From Opitutaceae bacterium (GTDB lineage: Bacteria > Verrucomicrobiota > Verrucomicrobiia > Opitutales > Opitutaceae), in NCBI GenBank assembly GCA_018667915.1, contig JABIRI010000118.1, positions 1 to 41,704 on the forward strand: DNA of 41,704 bases, in the 5' to 3' direction. Shown here piece after piece: positions 1-9,901 of this stretch (position 1 is the first letter of the stretch; each line of letters begins with the position of its first letter). The notes beneath the pieces are model-generated. The model saw nothing but the letters and a program-made list of their open reading frames with translations, did no database searches and had not been told where the DNA came from. A program made the position numbers and the translations under genes.

Positions 1-253
1 GCGCACCTATTAGTGCCACTTGAATATAGCGCGGGTCCGTCGTAGCGGCAGGTGGACCCTGCTGAATAAAAATACCATCCCGCATCAGACTGCCACCGAC
101 GCCCGTGATCAGAGAAAGCGCAACCACGCCCACCACATCGTAACCCCGCTTCATCGCGACGATTGCCGCCGACATCGACAACAAACCCACCGCCCCAAGC
201 TCAAACCAGACAGGCAGAAAAAACGGATTAGTAGTCAGCGAGGAAACGCCCAT
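1..253 (-). CDS. TRIC/UPF0126 family membrane protein (partial, C-terminus beyond window start)
   Basis: Manual minus-strand translation from ATG at 253: MGVSSLTTNPFFLPVWFELGAVGLLSMSAAIVAMKRGYDVVGVVALSLITGVGGSLMRDGIF; the GVGGGxxRD-like motif is typical of UPF0126 (YicG-like) proteins. Not in the ORF track because it runs off the window. Confidence 0.75.
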   Translation of the reverse strand, partial: MGVSSLTTNPFFLPVWFELGAVGLLSMSAAIVAMKRGYDVVGVVALSLITGVGGSLMRDGIFIQQGPPAATTDPRYIQVALIGA

Positions 254-395
254 CACCCCGACATGCCAACTTTCCTTCCTAACACAATCCTTCTCCCGAC
301 CCCTCCCCTGATCTCACCCTGATGAGAGTTTAACCATATGGGTTGAACTTCAGTGTATAACACTCCCGAAAAATGGATTATGCCGTTTGATTTAG

Positions 396-857
396 TCAGC
401 CTTTGGCTGCTTTTAGCACGAGCACTCGGGCGAGATCGTGCTTCTCGAATTCGGCCCAATACGCCTCTTCGATTTCCTTCAATCGTCCGTCGGCATTGAT
501 CGGCGGTCCAGGCTTACCGCTCAAGGCGGCGGTAGTTTGCTCCACGCCCAAATCACGGTCGGCCAAGCGGGCGACGAGCTCGTGCCAAAAAATATCGTTG
601 TCGGATTCGCCGACCATTTTGCGCAGCTCTTTGTCGGTCTCGATTTTCGCGGCGGGCACGAGATTGCCGCCGCCGCCCACATCCACCATGTCGCTGCAGC
701 CGTGGCTCTCGGCGAGTTTGAGGATTTTCTGTTCGATGCCGGCATAACGCGCGTAATGTGGCGACTCCCCGCCCTGTCGCGACATCACCGCGCGCATGCC
801 CAATTGGACCAACTCCAATAGGCGGGCATACTCTTGCGGTGAAAACGATTCCTTCAT
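396..857 (-). CDS. hypothetical protein (153 aa)
   Basis: ORF MKESFSPQEYARLLELVQLGMRAVMSRQGG...; fits between flanking genes, no recognised family. Confidence 0.6.
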   Translation of the reverse strand: MKESFSPQEYARLLELVQLGMRAVMSRQGGESPHYARYAGIEQKILKLAESHGCSDMVDVGGGGNLVPAAKIETDKELRKMVGESDNDIFWHELVARLADRDLGVEQTTAALSGKPGPPINADGRLKEIEEAYWAEFEKHDLARVLVLKAAKG

Positions 858-977
858 GATACGGCGAACGAACGGCGGTTATCGGGCCGCACAGGATCTG
901 CTGCAATGGGAATCCACAACGTCAGAGCAGGGAGGATGCAACCGCCGGGCCCGCCGGTTGCATCCGGCTCTGTCCGG

Positions 978-2699
978 CTATTCTTTACGACCTTCGACAA
1001 AACGCAGCCAACTGCCGCAGGCAGCCACGAAGCCCACCAGGCACAGGATGACGAAACGGTCACCCAGTGTGTTAGGCACGAGCAGGAACGCCGCAAGCAA
1101 GCCGGCGGTGACCAGGATGAGATTACCCGTGATGCGCGCCTGAGCGCCATCCAGCGAACCGCCGACCTCTTTCTCAAAATCGACGGGCGTTGCAGTGCGT
1201 TTCCAGAGTTCAGTCTCTCGGTCAAGATCCTCAGCACTGCGTTTATGGCGCCACGGCCAGGCGATCAGGAGTGCCAATAACGCACCCAACACAACGACGA
1301 AACTACGCTCCTGCAGGGCCCAGAAATTTCCGTTTAATCTCTCATCCATCACCGTGTAAATCGAGAGGGTTAAACCGCCGCCGAGCATCACGAAGTAATA
1401 CCAGCCCGGCATCTTGCGAATGAAGATTCCCACCACCAGTGGGAGCGTGAGCGGCACCGCCAACACCGACGACAAGACCATGTAAGAATCGAACATCGCG
1501 AACCTCGTCTGGTTGGAGAGCCCGATCGACATCGAGATGATTAAGAGTCCGAGGATCACCGTGATCGTGCGACACAGGCGAAGTTGAAAAAGATCGGAGA
1601 GCTTCGCTTTACCCATCCAGCGACGGATCGGCAGGATGAAGTTGTTCACCAGAATACCCGTGGTGGTGTTCAGTCCCCAATCCATACTACTCATCGTGGC
1701 GGAAAACATCGCGGCGATCATGACACCGAGCAGTCCGTTGGGGAGCACGTGTTTGGCGACCACCGCGTAAGAGGTCGTGGCCGGATCGCCCACCGCCATC
1801 GCCATGACTTCGTCGGCGTAGAGGAAGCGCGCTACCATCGGCGGGATAAACCACACGGCGACACCCAGCGCCATCAGCACCATACAAAACCAACTGGCCT
1901 TCGACGCGGTGTTACCATCCTTCGAAGCAAGATACTTGTTGGCCGCACCCAGATGAATTTGGGAAATGATCTGCATGATGAATGCCATCAGAATCCAGAG
2001 TCCCGTGTAGCGGTCGTTCGCGAACTGCCCTTCCTCTTTCACGAACGTGAAACTGCCCTCAGCTACCATCGCTTGGTAGTTCTCGATAAACGCACTCACG
2101 CCGCCGACATCCATGATACACAGCACGCCCATCAACATCGTCATGCCATACATGATCACACCTTGGATGACATCGGTCGCCATCACGCCCCACATGCCGC
2201 CCGTGGTTGAATAGGCCAGCGTGATCAGACCGATCACGATGATCATCCAGTCCACCCGAATACCGAACACCGCGCCCACAAAAACCGCGAGCGCCCATAA
2301 CTGAATGGCCGCTTGCAACGGATTCAGGATGACGCCCGTCACCACAAAGGTTTGCTCCGCGCCGAGGCCAAATCGAGCCCGCACCAAATCACCCGACGTG
2401 TGCGCCCGACTCTGCCGCCACCAACGCCCCAGAAAGGTCGCACCCATCATGAAGCCTAGGATGTTGGCGCCATAGATGATGATCGCCGAAGGCCCCGCCT
2501 CGTAAATCGCGGACGCGTTACCGGTGAAGGTAAACGCACTGATTCCCGCCATCAGCATACTGGTGCCCACCATCCACCACGTGGCGCGCGCTCCGCCCCG
2601 CACGAAGTCACTCAAGTTGTTGTTGAAGCGGGCAAAGACCACGCCGATGACGATCAACAGGATGAAATAAGCGCCGAGGGTGATGTATTCGAGATGCAT
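978..2699 (-). CDS. sodium:solute symporter (SSS) family transporter
   Basis: 573 aa, many TM segments; MHLEYITLGAYFILLIVIGVVFARFNNNLSDFVRGGARATWWMVGTSMLMAGISAFTFTGNA typical of the SSS N-terminus. Confidence 0.88.
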   Translation of the reverse strand: MHLEYITLGAYFILLIVIGVVFARFNNNLSDFVRGGARATWWMVGTSMLMAGISAFTFTGNASAIYEAGPSAIIIYGANILGFMMGATFLGRWWRQSRAHTSGDLVRARFGLGAEQTFVVTGVILNPLQAAIQLWALAVFVGAVFGIRVDWMIIVIGLITLAYSTTGGMWGVMATDVIQGVIMYGMTMLMGVLCIMDVGGVSAFIENYQAMVAEGSFTFVKEEGQFANDRYTGLWILMAFIMQIISQIHLGAANKYLASKDGNTASKASWFCMVLMALGVAVWFIPPMVARFLYADEVMAMAVGDPATTSYAVVAKHVLPNGLLGVMIAAMFSATMSSMDWGLNTTTGILVNNFILPIRRWMGKAKLSDLFQLRLCRTITVILGLLIISMSIGLSNQTRFAMFDSYMVLSSVLAVPLTLPLVVGIFIRKMPGWYYFVMLGGGLTLSIYTVMDERLNGNFWALQERSFVVVLGALLALLIAWPWRHKRSAEDLDRETELWKRTATPVDFEKEVGGSLDGAQARITGNLILVTAGLLAAFLLVPNTLGDRFVILCLVGFVAACGSWLRFVEGRKE

Positions 2700-2893
2700 G
2701 AGGCGAAAGGGACGCGGTCACCAAAACACGGTGACACAGGGGTAAGAGCAGGCTCTCCGTTCTGAAACCCACCCTGAAATCAGCAACGCAATAGTCCGAA
2801 AATTCAGACAATTTTCCCCTGAAATTTCATTCCACCGAACCCAGAGAAGAAAGCATCAACCTGGCACCATCTGCCCCTCCGTCCGTCTATCTT

Positions 2894-2954
2894 GTTACTT
2901 GTTACCTGTTACTTGTTACTTCGCGGGCGTAGCCCACGCCCGCGTTTGTTACTT
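2894..2954 (+). repeat. Tandem GTTACTT heptamer repeats (4 units at 2894-2921, a fifth at 2948-2954) interrupted by a GC-rich hairpin (2922-2944)
   Basis: GTTACTT GTTACCT GTTACTT GTTACTT, then CGCGGGCG-TAGCCCA-CGCCCGCG, then TTT GTTACTT. Confidence 0.85.
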
Positions 2955-2986
2955 GAGCGAGATAGCCAGAGCTGGCTATCTCGCTC
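2955..2986 (+). other. Perfect 14-bp inverted repeat (hairpin) ending 4 nt before the glyQS start codon
   Basis: GAGCGAGATAGCCA-GAGC-TGGCTATCTCGCTC read directly; ATG at 2991. Confidence 0.85.
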
Positions 2987-2990
2987 CCTT

Positions 2991-4517
2991 ATGTCCCAGA
3001 CCGACGACTCAGCCAAACTCATGGAAGCCATCGTTTCACTCGCGAAACGACGTGGCTTCGTCTTCCAGTCCTCCGAAATTTACGGCGGCTACAACGGCTT
3101 TTTCGACTTCGGGCCCCTCGGTATCGAGCTCAAGAAGAACATCCGCGACTGCTGGTGGGACGACATGGTCCGCCGTCGCGACGACGTCGTCGGCATCGAG
3201 ACCTCGATCATCATGCACCCCAAGGTCTGGGAAGCCTCCGGCCACGTCGGTGGTTTCACGGATCCTCTCGTCGATTGTAAGACGTCGAAACAACGCTTCC
3301 GCGCCGATCAACTCTTCTTCGCCGCCGTCGTTGTGGACAACACCACCCACGGCTACGTTTCCGCCCTCGAATCTGAGGACACCACCGCTGACCTCCAGGC
3401 CGCCGCTGAAAAGGTAAAGCGCAAGCAAGCCCTCCAAGGCACCCTCGCACCGGTCGTCGCCAAAGAGTTCACCGAAGCCACGCCCGAAGAGATTCCGCTC
3501 ATCCCCTCACCCGCCACCGGTGAGCCGGGCAGCCTCACGCCCCCGCGCGATTTCAATATGATGTTCGACACCAACGTCGGCGCCCTGCGCGACGGTTCAT
3601 CAAAATCCTATCTCCGCCCCGAAACCGCCCAAGGCATGTTCGTCGACTTCAAGAATGTCGTCGATACCGGCCGCGTGAAACTGCCCTTCGGTATCGCCCA
3701 AATCGGTAAATCGTTCCGCAACGAAATCACCCCGCGTAACTTCATCTTCCGCTCCCGCGAGTTTGAGCAGATGGAGATGGAGTATTTCATCCACGAAGAC
3801 GCCGATTGGGAAAGCGCACACAAGGAATGGATCCAATGGTGCTGGGACTGGCTCGTCTCCATCGGCCTACCCGAGTCGCACCTCTCGCTGTTTGATCATG
3901 AAAAGGCCAAGCTTGCGTTTTACTCGCGCGGCACGACCGACATCATGTTCAAATACCCGTTCGGCGTCCAAGAGCTCTGGGGCATCGCCGCGCGCGGAAA
4001 TTACGACCTCAACCAACACGCCAAAGCCTCCGGCAAACCGCAGGAAATCTTCGACGAAGAATCGAAAAAGAAATTCGTGCCGCACGTCATCGAACCCGCC
4101 GTCGGTGTGGATCGTATTTTCCTCGCCGTGCTCGCCGCAGCCTACGCGGAAGAAGAAGTCACCGACGACAAAGGACGCACGGAGACCCGCACCGTCTTGC
4201 GTCTTTCCCCAAGAATCGCCCCGGTCAAAGTGGCCGTGTTGCCCCTCCTCAAGAAGAAGGAAGAACTCACCGCCCGCGCCAAAGCACTCTACACCAAACT
4301 CCAACGCCGCTACGCCGCATTCTACGACGAAGCTGGAGCGATCGGCCGCCGCTATCGTCGCCAAGACGAGATCGGCACCCCGTATTGTGTGACAATCGAT
4401 TTCGAAACCATTGAAGGCGAAGGCGACACCTTCACCCTCCGCGAACGCGACTCCATGGAGCAAAAACGCGTGACCGAAGACGAACTCCTCAAACTGCTAG
4501 ACGAGCAGGTCTATTAG
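2991..4517 (+). CDS. glyQS: glycine--tRNA ligase
   Basis: [51 protein letters not shown]..., [40 protein letters not shown]: dimeric GlyRS hallmarks. The ORF call from 2892 includes repeat-encoded sequence upstream; ATG at 2991 fits family alignment. Confidence 0.95.
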   Translation: MSQTDDSAKLMEAIVSLAKRRGFVFQSSEIYGGYNGFFDFGPLGIELKKNIRDCWWDDMVRRRDDVVGIETSIIMHPKVWEASGHVGGFTDPLVDCKTSKQRFRADQLFFAAVVVDNTTHGYVSALESEDTTADLQAAAEKVKRKQALQGTLAPVVAKEFTEATPEEIPLIPSPATGEPGSLTPPRDFNMMFDTNVGALRDGSSKSYLRPETAQGMFVDFKNVVDTGRVKLPFGIAQIGKSFRNEITPRNFIFRSREFEQMEMEYFIHEDADWESAHKEWIQWCWDWLVSIGLPESHLSLFDHEKAKLAFYSRGTTDIMFKYPFGVQELWGIAARGNYDLNQHAKASGKPQEIFDEESKKKFVPHVIEPAVGVDRIFLAVLAAAYAEEEVTDDKGRTETRTVLRLSPRIAPVKVAVLPLLKKKEELTARAKALYTKLQRRYAAFYDEAGAIGRRYRRQDEIGTPYCVTIDFETIEGEGDTFTLRERDSMEQKRVTEDELLKLLDEQVY

Positions 4518-4533
4518 GCCAAAGTGGTCGTGA

Positions 4534-4557
4534 CTGGGCCTCAATAGGCTCAGTTTT
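4534..4557 (+). terminator. Rho-independent terminator-like hairpin after glyQS
   Basis: CTGGGCCT-CAAT-AGGCTCAG-TTTT, one G/T wobble, directly downstream of the stop codon at 4517. Confidence 0.65.
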
Positions 4558-4695
4558 CACGCATTGTCTTGCGAAGGACCCTTATGTGTGACAGGCGGAA
4601 GGATTGCACCACCGTCATTCACTCTTTCCGACCGTCTTCATTGAAGTCGTCACCCAAGTTGCCCGCCTTGCCTCGGGTTTAGGGGAGACGGCCTA

Positions 4696-7600
4696 ATGCC
4701 TCCGCGTTATCGTCCCACCGCAGTGCGTGAAGTGCGCACGCCTGAAGCCATCAAAGCGCTCATCGAGCGACTGAGCGCCTTCGGCGAACGCGCCCAAGAG
4801 CGCGGCCAAGAATACCTCAAGGGCGGAGCCGTCGCTTCGGTCTGGTCCGAGGCCGATCACTTGGTCAAAGCCGAGGTGCTGGGCAACGCCAGCTACGACC
4901 TGACGTGGTTCTTCACTCGCGGCAAATGGACCTTCCAGTGCTCCTGCCCCGACAAAAAGGACTGCAAACACGCCTACGCCTCCGGTTACGCCTGGATCAC
5001 CGCCGTAGAGACCGGAGCCCCTGATGGCCGCCGCGATCCCCGCACCATCCCACACCGCATGGAGAGCAATTTCACCCAGGCCGTCTCATCCTCCGACGAG
5101 CACGCCCTCGAAAAGGAACTCGCCCGTTGGCTACGCGTCCTACCTTCAGCGGAAGAAACGGCGATGGATCAAACCCATCCTCTTTTTGCCGATCTCAATG
5201 GTCTGCGACTCCGGCTCGATCATGGCGGAAACTGGTTAATCGAAGTTCGCCGCAAAGGACAAAACCCATGGCGGGCTCCGGCCCAACGGTGGATGAACGA
5301 TCTGACCAAAATTCGCCCGGCTGATTTAGAAAAGTTGGCCCCCGCCGAGGCCAGTCTCGCCGCCGCCATCGCCGCCGAGGCACGCCTGCTACCCACCGGA
5401 CTTACCGCCAAACGTCCGGTGCCCGCCGAAGCCGTCGCCGAACTCCTGCGCACGTCCGCCGCCCGTCCTGCCCTCGCGATGCCCGATGGCCAACCGCTGA
5501 CGATTGAGGACGATCCCTTGGTGCCGGAGGCCACCGTTTCCATCGAAACCAGCGACCGCCTCGACCTGCATATGGTCACCCCTGATGGCCGACCCGCAGA
5601 AGACGCCGTGCTCGTCGCCTCGCGTCCCGAACCACTCTACCTTTTCGAAGATCAACTCTGGCGGGGCCCTCCGCCCTCCCCGGCTCCTCAGCTCCCCGTC
5701 GCCGCACTCAGTGACGCCCGCCTGCTGCCACGTCTGCGCGCCGTGGGATTGCGTCTGCCAGACGGCATCGCCGCCGAGCTGAAAGTCGTTGAACTGAAAC
5801 CACGACTCAAGTGTTGGCTCACGGCCGGCTTCGACGGCGAAGAACGCGAGCTGCACGCTCAACTCACCGCCGTCTCCACCCACCCGCCTTGCGAGAAACA
5901 ATGGACCGGCGATGCCGTCGGCTGGCAATGGACCAAAAGCGGCGCGCCTCCTCCCCGCGAGGTCGGCAAACCCGCCCTGGAGTTCGAATTCGCTCAGGCT
6001 CGTGCGGCGAGCGAGAGCTTCACCGGGTTTCGTCTGATGTGGGACGGCTGGGCTGATGCCTGGATTCGGCCGGTTGATGATGAATTCGCGGAGAGTTTTC
6101 TGCAGTGGCACGCCGGCCTGTCACCCCACATCCACACCGAGCTTTCCCCCGAAATCGCAAGCCTGTTGGACGAACCACTGAATGCCCATGTGGAGGTCCG
6201 CCTCGACCCGTCGGCCGATGCCGAAAAGGACTGGTTCGATCTCACGGTCGGTCTAAAAATCGAGGACACCAATCTGAGCACGGAAGAGATCAAACTCCTG
6301 CTCAAAGCCCGTGGTAAATGGGTGCACCTGCCTCAACACGGTTGGCGGCGCGTCGACGCCGAGGCCGCGGTGGACGAAGAAACGACCGAAGCGCTGGATC
6401 GGCTCGGGCTCGGCGTTGCCGATGTGCTCGAAAGCGGCGATCCCGCCAAACACCGCTTCCACACCCTGCAACTTGCCCTCGAAGCGAACCGCCTAGCTGC
6501 CCGCGACGAACGCATGGTGGAGCGGCTGAAAAATCGCGCGACCAAGATTGCTTCGATCAAACCTCCCAAACTTCCGAGCAATCTGAAGGCGAACCTCCGT
6601 CCGTATCAGACTGACGGATACCATTTCCTGTGTCACCTATCCCAACAAGGATTCGGTGGAATTCTAGCCGATGACATGGGCTTGGGTAAAACCGTTCAGG
6701 CGCTGGCCTGGATGCTCCAGCTCAGCACAGAAAAATCCAAAAAAGCCGCAAAACCCAAAACCGAAAACGAACCGTTCCGTGCGCTCGTCGTGTGCCCTAA
6801 AAGTGTCACGCATGGTTGGGTGACCGAAACGGCTCGTTTCACTCCCGATCTCACCACCACCGTTTTTTCCGCCGAAACAGGCCGCCTCGATACCGACCGG
6901 AAACATCCCGATATTCTCGTCGCCAACTACACCCAGCTACGACGCCACGCGGAACGGTTCCGCAGCGTGACCTGGGATGTCGTCGTGCTCGACGAAGGTC
7001 AGTTCATCAAGAACCCCAAGAGCCAAGTGGCCCTCGCCGCCCGGGCCCTGCCGGCCCGTCACCGTGTAGTGCTCACCGGCACGCCGATTGAGAATCGACT
7101 CACCGACCTGTGGAGCCTCTTTGCCTTTGCGCAACCCGGTCTACTGGGCGACCAGGTCAACTTCCGTCGGCAATACACCGACGCCAGCCATGAGGGACTC
7201 CAGCGCCTTCACCGCCGCGTAAAACACTTCCTGTTGCGACGCACCAAGGCCCAGGCCGCCCCTGACTTGCCGAAGCGCAGTGAAGACGACGTGATCATCG
7301 ATCTCGAAGGCGAACAACGTGAACTCTACGACGCCGAATTGAAACGCGCCCGCGCCGAGTTACTGGGCGTTAAGACGGCCAAGGAATTGGGCAAAGTCCG
7401 CTTCCACGTACTGGCGAGTCTGCTGCGACTGCGTCAGATCTGTTGCCACCCCGCCCTCATCGATCCGTCCCACGCTGATATCCCCAGTGCCAAACTCGAT
7501 GCCCTCTTAGAGCGCGTTGAAGAACTGGCCGAAGAGGGCCATCAGGTTCTCGTCTTCAGCCAGTTCGTGAAGATGCTCAACATCATTCGTGATCGTTTGG

Positions 7601-7989
7601 TGGAACGTGAAATTGGTCACCTCATCTTAACCGGTTCGACCGAGAATCGCGCCGAATTGGTGGACACATTCCAAAAGGACCCGAGCAAAACGGTGTTCCT
7701 GCTTTCGCTGAAAGCGGCCGGCTTCGGACTGAACCTCACAGCGGCGAGTTACGCCATCCTCTACGACCCGTGGTGGAATCCCGCCGCGGAAGCGCAGGCG
7801 ATCGATCGCATTCACCGCATCGGCCAAACCAAACCCGTGATTGCTTACCGCTTCATCACCGCCGGTTCGGTCGAGGAAAAGATCCGCGCCCTTCAACACG
7901 AAAAAGCGGCCCTCGCGGCGTCCGTTGTGCAGGAAGAAAGCCTCAGCAAGGTCATGGACCTCGACAGCCTGCGTGATATACTGAGCTAA
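4696..7989 (+). CDS. SNF2-family DEAD/DEAH helicase with N-terminal SWIM zinc finger
   Basis: SWIM motif CSCPDKKDCKHAYA; helicase motifs ILADDMGLGKTVQALAW, LDEGQFIKNPKS, LTGTPIENRLTDLWS, DRIHRIGQTKPV. Confidence 0.93.
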   Translation: MPPRYRPTAVREVRTPEAIKALIERLSAFGERAQERGQEYLKGGAVASVWSEADHLVKAEVLGNASYDLTWFFTRGKWTFQCSCPDKKDCKHAYASGYAWITAVETGAPDGRRDPRTIPHRMESNFTQAVSSSDEHALEKELARWLRVLPSAEETAMDQTHPLFADLNGLRLRLDHGGNWLIEVRRKGQNPWRAPAQRWMNDLTKIRPADLEKLAPAEASLAAAIAAEARLLPTGLTAKRPVPAEAVAELLRTSAARPALAMPDGQPLTIEDDPLVPEATVSIETSDRLDLHMVTPDGRPAEDAVLVASRPEPLYLFEDQLWRGPPPSPAPQLPVAALSDARLLPRLRAVGLRLPDGIAAELKVVELKPRLKCWLTAGFDGEERELHAQLTAVSTHPPCEKQWTGDAVGWQWTKSGAPPPREVGKPALEFEFAQARAASESFTGFRLMWDGWADAWIRPVDDEFAESFLQWHAGLSPHIHTELSPEIASLLDEPLNAHVEVRLDPSADAEKDWFDLTVGLKIEDTNLSTEEIKLLLKARGKWVHLPQHGWRRVDAEAAVDEETTEALDRLGLGVADVLESGDPAKHRFHTLQLALEANRLAARDERMVERLKNRATKIASIKPPKLPSNLKANLRPYQTDGYHFLCHLSQQGFGGILADDMGLGKTVQALAWMLQLSTEKSKKAAKPKTENEPFRALVVCPKSVTHGWVTETARFTPDLTTTVFSAETGRLDTDRKHPDILVANYTQLRRHAERFRSVTWDVVVLDEGQFIKNPKSQVALAARALPARHRVVLTGTPIENRLTDLWSLFAFAQPGLLGDQVNFRRQYTDASHEGLQRLHRRVKHFLLRRTKAQAAPDLPKRSEDDVIIDLEGEQRELYDAELKRARAELLGVKTAKELGKVRFHVLASLLRLRQICCHPALIDPSHADIPSAKLDALLERVEELAEEGHQVLVFSQFVKMLNIIRDRLVEREIGHLILTGSTENRAELVDTFQKDPSKTVFLLSLKAAGFGLNLTAASYAILYDPWWNPAAEAQAIDRIHRIGQTKPVIAYRFITAGSVEEKIRALQHEKAALAASVVQEESLSKVMDLDSLRDILS

Positions 7990-8014
7990 CACAGAATCCT
8001 ACCGTCGACGAAAT

Positions 8015-8073
8015 GTTGGGCATAAAGCCCAACCCACATTCCGGCTCTCGGTGGGTCGGGCTTTAGGCCCGAC
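8015..8073. repeat. REP/BIME-like pair of hairpins
   Basis: GTTGGGC-ATAAA-GCCCAAC (8015-8033) and GTCGGGC-TTTAG-GCCCGAC (8055-8073); both 7-bp stem with 5-nt loop, joined by CCCAC...GTGGG. Confidence 0.75.
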
Positions 8074-8110
8074 GGGTGCAACCTTCTCTGCGCCGAAGCG
8101 CAAGCCGTCC

Positions 8111-8977
8111 CTAAAAAAAGTGTTCCTGCTTCCAACCCAGTAAATCTTTGGATCGCTGATTGGAAATGAGGGACCGGTGTTGCGAAAAATCGGCCCGAAT
8201 ATCGGTCACGTTAGGCAAAAATCGCGCGATCAGTTCTTGGGATGGAAGCACGGAAGACGAGTCATCGGCTGCGATAATAACCGGTTCGCAGCCCAAGTTG
8301 TCACCTTCGATACCGAGGCGGCAGGCTTGCGCCAAATCGCGGGAATCGATGTAGGACCACAAGATGCGCAGGCGGTCTTCCGGGTGCTCGGCGGAGCGTG
8401 CCTTGATCGCCTCGTAGTCATCCGGGCACACGACATTACCGATGCGATAGGAAAGAATCTGAGTGCCATCGCGGCGGTGAAACATCGCGGCGGTCTCCTC
8501 GTTGACGACCTTGGTGAGCCCATAGGTATCGGCGGGAAGTTGAGGATGGGCCTCATCGATCGGCAGGTAGGTGGGCTCGAAAAACGCGTTGGCAAAACAG
8601 ATACCGTAGGATGATTCGGAGGAAGCGATGACAGCCTTCGGGATACCCAACAGGCCGCAGGCTTCAAGCACGTTGTAAGTCGTGGCGGTATTGACCCGCC
8701 ACACCTCTTGATTGGCATGCATCTGCGGACGAGGAATGGCCGCCATGTGCACCACGCCATCGTAAGGCGCACGATTGCCGGTGGAGTGCGGACCGATAGC
8801 ATCGACCGTTTGACCCAGATCCGTGAGGTCCGCGTTCAGATGATGACAATCCAGCCCCGCTGCCGGAGGGCGCGTATCGACATTGGTGACGAGGTAGCCC
8901 TGCTCGATAAAATGCTGGAGAATCCAGTGACCGGCCTTGCCAGCCCCACCAGTAATAAGAACGCGTTTTTTCGACAT
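8111..8977 (-). CDS. NAD(P)-dependent epimerase/dehydratase (extended SDR)
   Basis: MSKKRVLITGGAGKAGHWILQHFIEQGYLVTNVDTRPP: GxxGxxG Rossmann motif; internal ATG at 8977 preferred over the ORF-track start at 9022. Confidence 0.88.
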   Translation of the reverse strand: MSKKRVLITGGAGKAGHWILQHFIEQGYLVTNVDTRPPAAGLDCHHLNADLTDLGQTVDAIGPHSTGNRAPYDGVVHMAAIPRPQMHANQEVWRVNTATTYNVLEACGLLGIPKAVIASSESSYGICFANAFFEPTYLPIDEAHPQLPADTYGLTKVVNEETAAMFHRRDGTQILSYRIGNVVCPDDYEAIKARSAEHPEDRLRILWSYIDSRDLAQACRLGIEGDNLGCEPVIIAADDSSSVLPSQELIARFLPNVTDIRADFSQHRSLISNQRSKDLLGWKQEHFF

Positions 8978-9115
8978 GGGATAATTCGGGTAAAAGAGAG
9001 GAATAGCCTGGCGAAACCACACCTAGGACCACTCAACCCATCACAGTAGATTTCACGTTTCAAGGAGAGGGATGATCCCCCGCTACTTAATCGGGGGAAA
9101 ACGCTCGGCTCCGGC

Positions 9116-9778
9116 CTAAACTTTTTTTGCCACCCGCTTACGCTTTGTTTTGGGCGGGCCGTTCAAGTGCCCGCAGAGCTCGCAGGTGTGGCCGTCGCAA
9201 CCGCGGGCACTGCAATGTTCGCGACCATAAAAAATGATCCGCAGGTGGAGCGCGTTCCAAGAGTCCTCCGGGAAGATGCGTTTCAAATCCTTCTCGACCC
9301 GCTGCACCGTGCCACCCTTGGGGCTCAGTTTCCAACGCTGGGCCAAACGATGGATGTGCGTATCCACCGGAAAGGCCGCAAAACCAAAGGCCTGCGACAT
9401 GACCACTGAAGCCGTCTTGTGCCCCACTCCCGGCAATGCCTCCAAATCCTCAAACGTGCGCGGCACCTCGCCACCGTGTTGATCGATCAGGATCTGGGAG
9501 AGCCCCTGAATCGCCTGCGCCTTGCGCGGAGCCAGTCCACACGGCCGCACGATGGCGTTGATCTGATCCACCGATTTCCGAGCCATCTCTCGCGGATTGT
9601 TCGCGAGTTCGAATAGCGCAGGCGTAACCAAATTTACCCGCTTATCTGTGCACTGAGCCGACAACAGCACCGCGACCAGCAAAGTGTAGGGATCAGAATG
9701 ATCCAGTGGGATAGGCGTTTCCGGATAAAGCTGCGCCAACCTATCTTTCACATAATTAACTTTTTCCGCACGCGTCAC
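9116..9778 (-). CDS. nth: endonuclease III
   Basis: LLSAQCTDKRVNLVTPALF, LPGVGHKTASVVMSQAFGFAAFPVDTHIHRLAQRW (HhH and catalytic Asp region), C-terminal Cys cluster. Confidence 0.93.
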   Translation of the reverse strand: MTRAEKVNYVKDRLAQLYPETPIPLDHSDPYTLLVAVLLSAQCTDKRVNLVTPALFELANNPREMARKSVDQINAIVRPCGLAPRKAQAIQGLSQILIDQHGGEVPRTFEDLEALPGVGHKTASVVMSQAFGFAAFPVDTHIHRLAQRWKLSPKGGTVQRVEKDLKRIFPEDSWNALHLRIIFYGREHCSARGCDGHTCELCGHLNGPPKTKRKRVAKKV

Positions 9779-9901
9779 AAATCAACTCTCTGAAATCAGT
9801 CGCCCAGTGACACAAGCGCAACAGTCAAAAGCTTGCGAAACAGGCTCGAAATATACACCTTGCCGGACTCCGTAATCGAGTCCCGACAAATCGACTGAAT
9901 A

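Noticed and set aside
1584-2210. 208-aa His/Arg-rich plus-strand ORF within the symporter gene
   Set aside because: Antisense shadow ORF; composition is an artefact of reverse-reading hydrophobic codons.
2894-2954. GTTACTT tandem repeats as a CRISPR array
   Set aside because: Units are 7 bp with no spacers and no cas genes nearby; this is a simple tandem repeat.
3763-4392. 209-aa plus-strand ORF rich in Ser/Arg/Pro overlapping glyQS
   Set aside because: Out-of-frame translation of a high-GC gene; low-complexity composition and no domain.
3867-4463. 198-aa minus-strand ORF inside glyQS
   Set aside because: Antisense shadow ORF opposite conserved GlyRS sequence.
5389-6111. 240-aa minus-strand ORF inside the SNF2 helicase gene
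   Set aside because: Antisense shadow ORF of a high-GC gene with clear helicase motifs on the plus strand; no recognisable domain.
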